A stretch of DNA of 64,000 bases from Lepidurus packardi (taxonomy: Eukaryota > Arthropoda > Branchiopoda > Notostraca > Triopsidae), in assembly GCA_023053545.1 (NCBI GenBank), contig JAKZAN010000006.1, positions 6,143,001 to 6,207,000 on the forward strand, read 5' to 3'. Positions 41,270 to 53,899 of the stretch are shown in pieces. Each line of letters starts with the position of its first letter. The first letter of the stretch is position 1. The translations under genes and the position numbers were made by a program. The notes under the pieces were generated by a model. That model was not told where the DNA came from, did not search any database, and saw only the letters and a list, made by a program, of their open reading frames with translations.

Positions 41270-43015
41270 GAATAGAGGAAAAAGTGATCAGGATAGACCG
41301 AATTGGGTTACATACAAGGATTTCCCAAATTGTTTGATGCTTTTGGCCCTTGCTTTATGTTTGCACTCATGCATAGATGGTGGAGGTCTTATATTTCTAG
41401 ATTCAGTGTCTTTTCCCCCCCTGCCGGCCCAGTAAGGGGAAAGCACAAACGTTATTTTGACTTCAGTGACAGGTGTCGACATTCGTAAAGCTGGTAATGC
41501 ATACGACAGGAAACAGGCATACTGGCACAGCATGCAGATTTGACTTGATTTCCCTGGAAAGTTGTATGGTTAAACTTGACTCCCACCCCCAACTGCAGAG
41601 CACCCTGGCCCCCTCCCGCCTTTTCACTTTCGTCTAATGCTTTTAAATTCGTTAGAATCGAGGCAGGTTTATGGAGGCTGATATGTCACAGCCCAAAGCG
41701 GAGAGTTCTTTTAATTTGCAAGACGTAGGACTGGCAAGGGTTGGGGTTTCTCCGCTTGCTTATTTGCTCTCTTTACAAAAGCCAAAGCCATTAGGATTTG
41801 CAAGGAGCTGCGGACTGGGGTCTGTCGCATAAATTTCTCAGAACTTAAAACCTAATTGTGGACGTCGTGTAACTTGTGTTGTATACTTGGGTTGCTTTTG
41901 CAGCAAACTCTATGCGGTGTAATTTTCCCAGGACAGATTGCAATTTAGGGTGACGTATGACAGGTTAATTGGGAACTTCGGGTTGGAAATCAATCTCGCC
42001 ACCCGAAAATTGATAGCCACAAAAAAATGAAAAAAATGCAGAAGGCTGACAAGCTTAGCATTAGCAAACTATGCAAAGACGTTTTTCTCAGTTTTTTAAG
42101 ACACGTATCCAGGCGAAGCCGTTATCCCTAACAGGGCAAGTAACAGGGACATTAACTATTCGATTAAGATGGATGCAATAACCATTTAGTACCCTAAATG
42201 GCTTTACTTTATATGAATAAGAGCTCAATGAGCTACAAGGCAAACTGGCATATAACTTATACAAGTAACTAGTCCATTACCGTTGCTAATGTAATCTTCC
42301 CTCGTTGCGCTCGTTGCTTCCTTATACAGTACGATCCGTCCTCATTAAGCCCTGCACCGTTGGTGTGTAATTTTTATGCGTTCCTTCTGTTTTTCTTATT
42401 TCTTCGTTTTTTCTGATTATTTTTTTGGGTGCCAGGTTAATGTGCTGGCTGAAATCCATTCTTGTCTTGAATATTGAGGGTGAAGTAGTACGCAGTTTGC
42501 CCAAGCTTTGTGTGCATGTTAGAATAGACTACCAGCAAGAAGAATTTCGGTTCAGGCTCGCTATTCCTAGCTTGAGTAATAATTGAGTACGAACCGTTAA
42601 TCCCCATGAGGCAACATAGCTTTGTAAATGTAACCTTGTCGAAAATGGACCGAAAATTCCTTTTGCAAGACAAGATGAACTTGCCAGAAAAACATTAAAA
42701 TATTCAGGCAAGGAAATATTTAGTTTCTTCTTACGTTTTTTTTTATTACATACCAACAGAAATCGCGGGACTTGGATACCACTATTAAGCTAAAGTTAAT
42801 AAGTCAACTAGAATATGGAACAATGCTTTTATTTTTAAGTAAAAGCAATTATGTGGAACGCAAAACAAAATCCGTCTGGGTTTCGTTTAAAACACTTGGT
42901 TTTTAATCATAAACTAGTTCATTATACCTAGAACTGTAATGAAAACACGTACGTACGAAACAAGTCTTTTGTTTTGCAAAGAAAATATCTAAATTACTGC
43001 GTAAGCCGGTAAGCA

Positions 43016-43320
43016 GGCGTAGTCCTTTTATCGAGTCATCCTTATGTTGAGTCGTCTTTATGTCGGGGTTCGTAGTCCTTTTATCCAGTCGTCCTTATGT
43101 CGGGGTCCATAGTTCGTTTCTCGGGTACACCGTAGTCTTTCTGTCGAGTCATCCTTATGTCGCGTTGCCATTGCAGTCTGGGGAGGATTGAGAGTAGTGC
43201 GTGTGTAGTGTAGTGTGTCTTGGTCAAGATTGAGTGATTTATGTAGGGTAATCGAGATCAGTTAGTCGGGCGTATAGGAACATGCAGCATGGTCAAGAAG
43301 GAAGATACTAACCTGAAAAA
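43016..43320 (+). repeat. Minisatellite-bearing dispersed repeat, copy C
   Basis: About 150 bp of GTCCTTTTATCGAGTC / GTCCTTATGTCGGGGT units are followed by about 150 bp of unique sequence, starting TTGCCATTGCAGTCT and ending GAAGGAAGATACTAACCTG. The second part is recognisably shared with copy D, so the element is at least 300 bp and non-coding. Confidence 0.75.
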
Positions 43321-44005
43321 AACAGGGCGACCGTACTTTGACCTCTCCTGACACTGATACGGTATGCCCTATAGCCAATAGAGTACCAACTCATTAGGCC
43401 TTCGCACTCTTCGAAGTCCGTGTCCATCGTGTTGAAATGGTCTCAGACCCACACCTTAAGCATGTCAGATGAGTGTAATCTACCTACGTATCTCATGGTA
43501 TTAAGTCCACACAGCCAAGGAGTTCGCCTCGTCTTTTTCCATTCAACCCGTTTTTTTGTTTTTTCCTTTTCTTTTTCTTCGCCCTGCTTCAGAAAGCAAG
43601 CCGTGTCGCGGTTCAGTGTCGGGAAAGCAATTCATGCAAGTCGTTTCGTATATTTCACCTGGCAATTAAATTATGTCTCATGTATCGCACTAGGAGCTGT
43701 GCAAGGGGAAAGTCTTAGTTTATTTGCTGCAATCACGATTCCCGAGACTTCGCTAGGAGGAGTTGTTGCGCCACGACGGCCGAGACAGCTAATTGCTGTT
43801 ACGGGGAATTTATCAGCTGTAGACAATAGATTCTTATCCAAGTTGCATTGATAAGCGCTACGCCTGTGTGCATTGGGGGGTTTGAATTCCCAATCTAATA
43901 TAGAGAGCAGAGCACAACGTTACATTTAAACACAAATTATTAGCGTGGCTACGAATCAGGAACTAGATGTTTGGAGAAGCTTTTGTTTTATGACCTCTGG
44001 GCTTA

Positions 44006-44056
44006 AAAAAGATATTTAAAGGGAACTTTATATAAAGATATATAAAGGGAACTTTT
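44006..44056 (+). repeat. Two-copy tandem duplication
   Basis: AAAGATATTTAAAGGGAACTTT is repeated as AAAGATATATAAAGGGAACTTT with one or two differences. A small recent duplication, probably without function. Confidence 0.75.
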
Positions 44057-44408
44057 CTTTTCGTTCTTGTGGCTGATCACAATGGAGGCAATCAAAAACT
44101 GGGGTAGATACGATTGCATTCCTTGCAGAGAAGGAACAAGGAACCAAAGAGCAAATGCTCTGTTATGGTAAATCGCTAGGGAGTCATGTGAAGGCAAAGG
44201 TATCGTCACATTTTACCTGTATAGAACTGGTTCACGGGAGAGGCTGAGAAAAAATCGAAGTCATATAGTAATTTGAAGAAGAGCAACCATGAGTTGGCAG
44301 AGATGTATGATGGTATAGAATTATACCGTTTCCTGAGTTAAAAAAAGCTTGAAAAGGAAAACGAAAGTATATACCTTTCGGGATGCCCATGATGGCAAAT
44401 TCATGACA

Positions 44409-44643
44409 ACGTAGTCCTTTTGTCGAGTCGGCATAAGGACGACTTGTGCGACATAAGGACGACTCGGACGACGCTATAAGGACGACGTTGCAATTGCAGT
44501 CTTTTTGAGGATTACGAGTAATGGGTGTGTTGTGTAGTGTTTCCTTGTCAATTTTGCGTAATCCATGTAGGTAATCGAAGCTCAACTAGACGTCCGTATG
44601 GGAACAAGTAGCATCGTGAAGAAGGAAGATAGTAACTGGAAAA
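44409..44643 (+). repeat. Minisatellite-bearing dispersed repeat, copy D
   Basis: Starts GTAGTCCTTTTGTCGAGTC, then switches to reverse-orientation units (CATAAGGACGAC three times). After that come the same 150-bp distal part as copy C (TTGCAATTGCAGTCT to GAAGGAAGATAGTAACTGG). The orientation switch suggests an internal inversion or an originally palindromic array. Confidence 0.75.
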
Positions 44644-47600
44644 AGTGCTTGGAATAGAATAGCAGTTGTGCGCTAAACTAGATTAGCGTCACTAAAATAA
44701 TGTGCAAAAAACCTGGAAAGTATTCCTGAGTGACGGCAGCCGTGTTCCGAAGAGGGTAATCTTCAGGGGTAGAGCTAGAAAAGTCGATTGGGGCTTAGAA
44801 AGCAGGGACTAATTGAGCTCATTATTCAAGAGATTATTGCTAGCAAAAGAGACTAAGTTAAAAAAAGAAGTACAATTTCGGAAACTTCTCCTTTTGTTTA
44901 CAGAAAAGTTTCCCTTCGTCCTTTTCTCTTCCTCTTTTTCGTTGTTGTTGAACTGCAGCTTAGAAAACAGCGTATTTGCTTCCCTTTTGATATTAATGAT
45001 TACGAGTCCCCTCGTTTTTTTTTTCGTTTTTCATCTGCTTCATTCCGGAATCTCTATTTTTCTTCCTGGAATGGTTGTCCGAAGAAATTTTCTTACCAAC
45101 TCTTCGAAATTTTGTGCAATCAGTTCGGAACGTTCTTCTGCATTTTTTAACTCTTTCTTTCTCTTTTATTTTTTGTATTTTATATCTTGCGCACAAGTAA
45201 AGGAAAGAGCAGTGCATGGACTGGTAGGTGATCGTTTTTCTTTGAACTGGTCCTTTTTTCCGGCGAACAGACACTAATTTAACAGAGCGAGTATTTCTCC
45301 GTAAGTCCGGCGGGGTACCAAATGCGAATATTCCGTGTCGTTCCTGGTTGTTGGTTTCGTTCACGAGTTCGAAGAAATAAGGGGTGTTTTGTAGTTTTGC
45401 ATATGCAGTTACGAGTCCCTGTTTTTAGGGTCCATTTGCCTATAGCTGGCCTGATGGAACTCTCCCTTCTAAGTTGCATTGCTTTTACCGAGTCTTTCTA
45501 TCCGCGGAAGGCTACGTGCTCCTGCTGCGGAGAAAACGAGCACCGTACAAGATATCTTCCCTGCATCGCACCCAGGCTTCACTTTGCCGGCTGCCGTGCC
45601 GCCCTCAATGAGCCTCGTAAATTCCCTCTCCCTGTACAGGCAATCTTTACCTTTCCTATTGCTTCAGAGATAATAGCCCAAGAGCTGGCAGGAAGGAGAG
45701 ATATTCTGCATATATATCCGTAAAAAGCCATTGGGGAGAGAGTTTTCCTGTTTGCTCTATACCCTTTGGTACCTAAAGAAGCGACGTGGGGTTGAGTCGA
45801 GTGTTGTGTCTTGTATGTAAGGGGCGTAATTATCCATCTTGTGGCCTGTGCTTCCCCGTGTGCTCTGCTCTGTCTTCTTTTCAGCTAAGCAGCACAAGCT
45901 CTCCTAACTTCCACCCGGCTAATTGGCCACATAAAGTTTCCTTTCAATGTGCCACCAGGCAAAAAGAAAAAACCAGCTAAAGCCCTAGGGCGAAGTAGAA
46001 AAGCTGGGAACAAAAAGATTACCAAATAACAAGCCTCCGTATTGCTGTATAGCTGTTGAAGCTATTTTGCAAGAAAATTGGGAACTGGGGAGCACTCGTG
46101 GCAGTTCGGGAGCAGGCAATATTAACTAGTATTACTGGCAAATAGCCTGGGGGTTTGAAGGGAGAACTTGCGTGGTTGTCCTCGGAGAACATGGTCGAAC
46201 TAGAAAGAAATAAGCGAACCTCTCCCAAAAAGTAGGGAGTAATATTTGGGTGTTAAAGCCCGTGCTTTTAGGGATGAAAGAGGGGGGTTCTCTGATTAAA
46301 AAAAGGGAATTTTTTATTATATAAAAAAAATTTCACCTTATATGGGATATTTGCATTTTTGCTTATTGCTTTTAATTAGACACCTTTCAAGTTTGCTGGG
46401 AAAAAGCTTTGCTTTGCGTCCCACGCTGTTGGGGGAGGTCGTTTCATCTCTTCAAATGAATATCTCCTCTAAAAGCTTTATAATAGACAAGTTATACCCG
46501 GCCACAGGAAAAAGAAGACTCTCCCATGATACTACGTAGGAGTGCTTTCTGGCACAAAACCTTGCTATTGTTTGAGCGAGTTTGGTTTAAGGTTTGAAGA
46601 GCACGCGAGCGTGATATGCATGGAAATCCGGAAAGAAAAACCTGAGAGAGTTTGTATTGTCTTGCTGGTCCTCTCTTGGTGGAAGGAACGCACCCCAGCA
46701 TCTGAGGCTTATCTGAAACCAGCCAGCAAGTAAGAGCAAGTAAAGGGGGGAAAGGGGGCAAGTCAAACTCTTGAAGCAGAAGCCCATAGCAGAGGAGAGG
46801 CGAAACAAACTTTGGTCGATGGGTTAGATATCCCTTTTAAGTCCGGTTGGCTTGGCCGCTGGAGGGAACGCTGGAAAACAAGCCCGACAAGCCAAGTCAA
46901 CTTAAAAGGTTAGCTTGAGCGTTTCAGGCGGGAAAGGTATTTAGGCAAAGACGCAGAAATGACCCTATGTAGACTCCGAGCTCCAGCGGGCATCCCGAGA
47001 TGTATACAAGAATAACAAGAATGAACCGGGGTGTGTGTTTGTGTGCATGTCCTTCTGCCTTCTCGTGCTCTGATATGGGATGCTTGGACGTGACTTGGAC
47101 AGTTTGTCATCCGCAAGCCTTTTGCCGGTACCTATCCCACCACAGAGCCAGAGATCCAGCAATGCAGGGATACTTTCATGCTTCGTTTCCCCTGAAACTG
47201 AGTTACGCGAGGGGGGGAGGGACTTGACGGCTTCTTAACTCTTAACTCTTCCGGGCCGGAAACCTATAGGTTCTGCCATGCAACTTTGTCCCAAACGGAC
47301 AGTAATTCTGCAGGTCTGGCCAGACTTTGCATGACCGAACTAAGTCGTAAGTTAGCTATATACACCAACAACATAATAGCATCTCAAGCCGAATTAGATG
47401 GTCGGCTGGCGTTTAGGGTTTTTTGGGGTGGAAGGGGTAGATCTACCACTGCACCCTTTTATGCCTACGGCGCTTTGAAAAGGGAATGCTTACCTTCAGC
47501 ACCTGCCCGAGGGCAAGTAAGAGGGGAGGCCAGCACCGGGCCTTGCCTTTATGGACTAAGGTTAGGTACAGTTAGGCGAAGATCAAATGAAAGACTTGGG

Positions 47601-50600
47601 CTTTCTACACAACGACCAAAGGACTAAAAGCTTCATGGAATACAGCCTTTCAATACCTGAAAGACCATTCCAGGAACCAAAACTGCGCCTCGATCATCTT
47701 CATCTGCACTGACTTTATGCTCCGCTAACCGGTTCCCAAATTGGATCAGACATTTCCCACAGTCTCTTCGAAGGAAGGCTTAGAAGAGGATAAATTATCG
47801 CATTTATGAGTATCCGCCCACTAAACTCTTGTCTTTGTGAATCGTTGGGTTTACGTGTGCTTTTCCCTGCACTGTTCTCACTTCCGTGGAGTTTTGTAAA
47901 AATCAGAAGCTATGAATAGGAATATTTCTTTTGATATCTTAAACTTGCTTTTTGTGGGGGGCTAATTGTCTGTAGGAATGTTGGCGTACCATGGGAAAGC
48001 TAGCTTTTTATTTTAAAAAAAAGAGCAATGAAACGTGTGAGTTACAATTGTGGAGGCAGGTTTTCCTGGTGTGACGGGTGTAGCAGTGTAAGAGGGGAAA
48101 AAGAGAGATACAGTCGAGTCGTTGGGTATATTTACCGAGTAGTCTCTTATTTTCCCTGGAGTCGAATTTTGTAAAAGTATGCAAATGAAGGAAGGATCGT
48201 TATTAAGAACTTGTCTGCAGTCGCACCGCCCTGATTTCCCTAGTGGTAAATTTGGGCAAAGAAATGCCTTCGGGGTGTCAATTAATCCCGCATTTTTGAC
48301 CCGCCCTTGAAATTCCCGTCTGCCTTTCAACTTTAATCAGCTACCTCGGTAGGAGCCTCGGGGTAAAGAAAGAGAGAGAGGGGACAGAGAAAGGCAGAGT
48401 GTGCACCTAGCTGTTGCAGCTTTTTCTCTTATCGTATTCTTTGGCCCTGGTGATATAATATCATTTCGTTCCAAGCTAAAATACATGCAGAAGACCGTGC
48501 GTGCAATGCAATGTGCAGTCTGCTGTGGTATGTCTCGTTGCGCCGTACTCTTTATCCTTATACACGCCCTGCTGGGCTCCTCTAATATATTGCTCCAGGC
48601 TACACCTTTGCCCTAATTGCTTATGCTGTCCCTGTATTGCGCACACACACACACCATGCTCAAACTGAAATTCAAGCCTTATCTGGTCCTTTCAATCATC
48701 TGGGCCTTGTGTTGCTAATGAACTCGGACAGCAAATAGGGGGAGGGGGCACAACCCCTTGCTACAAAGGCCCCGCCCTTGTTTAGGGTACTAGGGTACAC
48801 TACCATGTTATCGCTAATATAATTGTTGTAGTCCAATGGTTAGGAAGCAATTGAGGTAAAACCTAATCTTCCGGATGATCTTCCCCTCATTTGCTCTGGT
48901 TGCTGTCCTTACAGTGATCCGTTACGTTCGCTCGGTTTCCTCTTCAACATTCGGGGAGAAACGAATGCAAACATTCTAGCCATTTCCATGTTCAGTCTAA
49001 GAATTTGGTTTAGAAAAAGTAGCATGAGAGTAGTTACATTTTTTCCCCTGAGCACAAAGATTGAGTTTATTCTTTTGTTTTTCCAGAGTAGAAAGCTCTT
49101 TACGTATTATAACATTAATCAGACTCGTTTGCAGTATTGATCCGGTAGGAAAAGTTAGTGCTATCTTGAGTTTTTGCAAATGAGTTTAAACTGTAAATAG
49201 AAATGTGACTGCAACATCCCAAGGGAGGTTACTCTCCTCACAGGGAAAGAAACGGTAACACAGATTTGAACTCTCGAAAGTCAAACTTGCTTTGATTCTG
49301 AAAGGCCAAGTTATTTATTCCAGTTAAAAATCGTCTCCATGACCACTTCTGTCTGTTCAATACGGTGCTCTTCTTTAATTGTATCCTACTTCTACCTGGT
49401 GGTCTCGAACCTTAGAAAAACAGAAGGAAAAACTTACTAAAACAGGATAGAAATTGAAGGAAGAGAAGAATAAAGTGTTGGTTCTACTGGTAAAAACTAA
49501 GAATACTTAATTCCGCTTTGGGAATTGCGAGTTCAACTGGATATACGTTAGTTAGCAGAACTTTTCTGTTCCAAGAGTCCAAAATTGAAAAGGGAGTGGG
49601 AGCTGAAATTGAATGAGCGCCAATCAATTATTTATGCACAAAAAAAGAGATCTTGTGACTGTGACCCTTGGGGTTTGGGAAGGGCGCATGGGCGGTCATT
49701 GAAGTAGAACCAGTGGGACCTCTACAACAATATTGACACCCTTCGTCGATACATGACTTGACTACCGTTGGGGGTCAAGCAGGGGAGCAGTGCCTTGATC
49801 TTTCAGGGAAACTAGCTTTATTGGAATACACTGAGAAAAGAGAGAGTGTATGTATCCACACTCAAGTCCGAAAGCGAGAACCAAAAAAAAAGTGTGGGAG
49901 TTCGTAAAGCGAAACTTCATTAGAAATGAAAGAGCTAACAATTCTTTCTTCTTCGCTCTTTCTTTTTAGCTTGAGCTGCTCTCAACCAGAAAAAAAGGGT
50001 TCAGTACTCGGCCAGCTAGGGTGTCATTCCAACCATAGCAATTCCTGTTGAACTGTTTCTTGTAATTGTCCTTCTAATAGTCGAAAAAGACTACGGAAAC
50101 GTGAGGATGTGTCAGAAATAAATTGCGTTTCTTTCTCCCTCCAAGCGCACTGGTCCTTTGCTGGGGGTTGGGGGGATGTGGCTCGGCAGAATTTGAGTTC
50201 TTCCACCCGGCACAAAAGTTCAGTTGTAATGGCGTAAACGGAGGGGGGTAGCAAAAAGCCAATAAAAGCCTTTCCGGGGATAGCAAGTCGTCTGCAGATA
50301 TAGCCTCACGTGGAAAACTTGCTAGTCCTCAGGGCGGATAAGAAGTCGTTTGTGTGTCGAAGTTCGATATGAGAGCCAAGGACTGGGAGCACAGCTTCGC
50401 ACCTCGTCCTCGGAAGATGAGTGCAAAACCCAAAGTCCATTCAAAGATCTCGTATATAGGAAAACCTTTACTCGACCCTGCGGAATATAGCTTTTTTCTT
50501 TTTTTTCTGGTGGCGAGTACGACTCCCAGAGCAGCATGACCGTGTAGGCCCCAAAGGGGCATACTCTAGCTGGACCTCATCAAACGGTGCCCAGAAATGG

Positions 50601-53600
50601 AGTTGCGAGACAAGAAAGGCACGTTCCGAATTCCAAACGACCCTATGAACTTGGATTTCGAAGAGAAAAAGAAGTCGTTCTGGTCATCCTATATAAAACA
50701 GACCCAAGGCGGACTCACTTCGCGGACTTCTATTCTACCCGAAAGACTCGCTTCTGTTTGCCAGGGACTGCCTGGGTGTGCTGCCTACACTGTGTTAAAA
50801 ATCAGTCCTATAAAAAAAAAAACTTTTTTTTTTCACCAGCCAAGCCATCTCTATAGATGCTTAGCAGTCAAATTGGGTGACCGTCCATTAGAAATTTCAC
50901 AGGCTTTTCCAGCCTGGGTGTTGTATTGGATCCTTAACGCCACGGTATACTGCCAGTAGTTGATCCCTTTTTGTCAGAAGACGGCACTCATGTCGTACCC
51001 TTTCTGAAAGTTTTCATAAGTTCAGTCAGTGGTCATAAACTTTTAACAAGAAATTACAGGAAAGAAAGATAGATATATTTCTAAATCTTTTTTGTATATA
51101 TCGAGCTTTGAATAGAATCTAGGAATTCCAAAGTCATCACTAGTCTTTTAAACCAAGTTGAAGTTTTGCTCATAACCTGACCACAAAGTTTAATAGGGGA
51201 AAGTATAGGTTAAATAATGATTGTTTCTTATGTGTCAGTGGAGGGAAGTACTAGTCACGTGAAGATATTAAAATGTGTTAGTGCAAGTGCACTTACATAG
51301 GCATGGGTGAACATCGAGTAAATTTCGAAAATTCTAGGCCTATAGTAAGCCGTGTTCCCCGTAGATAAGTAGAAGTATTCGATGGAGGAGGGTGTGGTAA
51401 CGTGCTTATTACGTCTTATCTTTATTAGCACACACTGAATATACTAAAGCATAGGCCTCGCGTAGTGAAGCTGGCAGTACTTCAGGTTGGTAGCAAATAG
51501 TAGTTCAGCCCTACGGATACTCGTATGTTGCGTTTTTTTCTCTATCTCGTGGAGTTTATAGTAATGGTAGCTAGTGGCGCTTGTCAATTCTGTGATGAAT
51601 GGTGATCACAGAAAAATAAATACGGTCAAAAAAGCGAAGAAAAAAGTAAAAAAAAAGTCGTTTATGGGTGAACTTTGACGGCAAGCATCATGAAATACCC
51701 AAGCGAGCTTGCACGACATGTCAGCTCGGATATGGAAGCTTATGAAGAATGGAATCTTCCAGACACACAAGTTGAGGGGAAAAAATGTTTTAAAAAGAAT
51801 TCTTCGTGATATATAGCAACTTAAGCTCGGGGAATACTTATAGCTCCAGAATTTCGTTTGGACTAATATGACCAAATCGCATGCTTAGGACAGCATCATA
51901 CATGCAATTTACTCAGCTAGCTCGCCTTTCAAAAATAAAATAAAAAGGCTTCATTGGTAAAACTACTCAAGGAAGCCTCGAGCTTCCTTTTTTATTATTT
52001 ATTTAGTTTTTTTTTCCATGACGGATCGTAGCAAAAAGCGTTGCGTTCGTGAGAGGCAGGCGTAGCAAGTGTGCTTTGCCAGGGTAGAAATATTGCCACC
52101 TGCCCCAATCCTTATATGCATTATCGATAGTACATATAAGCCTACCTTCCCACTTCAAAGGTGTGAACCAATTCTTCTGTCCTCACGCCCTTTCTTGCCG
52201 CCAATGTTATGTTCCATTCATAGCGAGGAAATGGAAACAGAATTGTGTATAATATAGAGAAAGGGATGGTTCGCATCCATTTTGCTATTGATTAAACGTG
52301 AGCAACGGGGGGAGAGAGAAACCGAGGGGGTTTGCTTAGCATGTTGAATTAAGGGATTAGATGAAGACTTTCTAACCGCACGTTAGAAAACTGGAGGCAT
52401 GTTTACTGTTCAACCAATTCAGAGCGCAAGAAGAAAAAATAGAAAAAATACTCACTCATTCTACTATTATATACACGGGCGTCTTAAGAAGCTTCTTCTG
52501 TAACTCCAACTCCCTAATAAGGTTACGTGATTCAGTCATTCCTTAATTAGACTTGTTCTTCTCCTCTTCCCACTGGATAAACAGTAGTTAACAGGCCGTG
52601 AGACGCAACTCTTTTGTTGCTGCCGGGGGTAAATCGTGCTCCCCGGCCCCAAGTTAGGCTTCTTCGTCACCTTTGCCTCCGCGTTGAGTGTGTGTTAGCT
52701 AACAATCTGGTGTGTTGTTTTATGTAGGCGCCAAGGGATTCGCATGCCAAAGAAACGTATGCATGCTGGCATGGGGCGTCTTCATTTTCATGTGTGTTTG
52801 TGAGTCGGCTGCCGCTTACTAACCACATTAGTCGAGAGCTACGGATGCCTGCTATACTGTGGGGCTGTCTAATGTAGTAATGCTCTTGCCAAGCCGCGGA
52901 AATCGTCAAGGAAACTGACATTCGCGTGAAGGATGGTGCATACGTCGTTTCTGGTAGAGGCAAAAGAGTAGGCATGTCGAGGGTGCATGCAGGAGAAAGT
53001 CGGCAGCGAGAGTTAATACTGTTGCACGCGGGTGGCATTATGGTAGTTTTGTAATTGAATTAGACAACATGACTAAACCACGCAATGGACGGGCTCTTAG
53101 CTAATCTCATTATTAGGAGCAAGTGTTGCCACTGCAAAAAGTCGTTAGCGTTTCGTTGTTGTTGCATGAAGGAGGAGAGAGACAGAAGGAGATCCCTGGT
53201 TAGGCGAATATTGAACAGTTTAATGCGGTTGGGTGTGATGAGCTGGAGAAACGTGCGATCTCCCGTAAACTGAAGCCTTAACCCCTCTTGCCCTCGAATT
53301 CTTTTCTCGTTTTTTTCTCGTTTTCCCCAGAAAGCTCGTTTTATTGTGAGGAAATTAAGCTTTGGATAGTGGTTTTGGGGGATGGGGCTGATGAGAGGCG
53401 AAGAGGCGCTGGGATGAGTTGAAGCATCAGGTTGTTAGATTGCCAATAAATCCTCCCTGGCGCTGGCTTGAGTTTGCTCTCTTCCGTCATTTTCTCTCCC
53501 CATTGGTATGGGGAGTTCTCTTAATAGAAGACCTTGGGATTGATCGAAGGCTTGGGTGAAAGAATTTATATTGAATTGATCGTAAAAGAAAATAGTGCGA

Positions 53601-53827
53601 GTCCGCCATGACGACCATATAGACTCTAACTGACCAAACCCTCATCCCCCCTCCAGAGTACCGATTATCGGTTAGACGGATCGGTTTATCATCCAGCATG
53701 TCTAGAAGTTGTTGTGAAATATCGCTTGCCAAATCTTTTTAGTCTTGATCCAGTGGCTTTGGCTTAAGAAGTGTGGGTCCACATAGTCCACAGTCACTTT
53801 GTGCATTTTTTAAATATATTTTTTGGT

Positions 53828-53899
53828 GTTAAAACCTCTTGGAGTTTAAATCCTTTAAAAACCCTTTGTTAAAACTTTGTTAAAACCCTTTGGAGTTTG
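53828..53899 (+). repeat. Short imperfect direct repeats
   Basis: GTTAAAACCTCTTGGAGTTT recurs at the right end as GTTAAAACCCTTTGGAGTTT, with partial GTTAAAAC and CCTTT units in between. A small A/T-rich local duplication; no function evident. Confidence 0.7.

Noticed and set aside
50597-50959. Overlapping 120- and 89-codon frames after a TATATAAAA-like stretch
   Set aside because: The TATA-like sequence lies inside the frames, neither product is recognisable, and a long A/T run interrupts the coding character.
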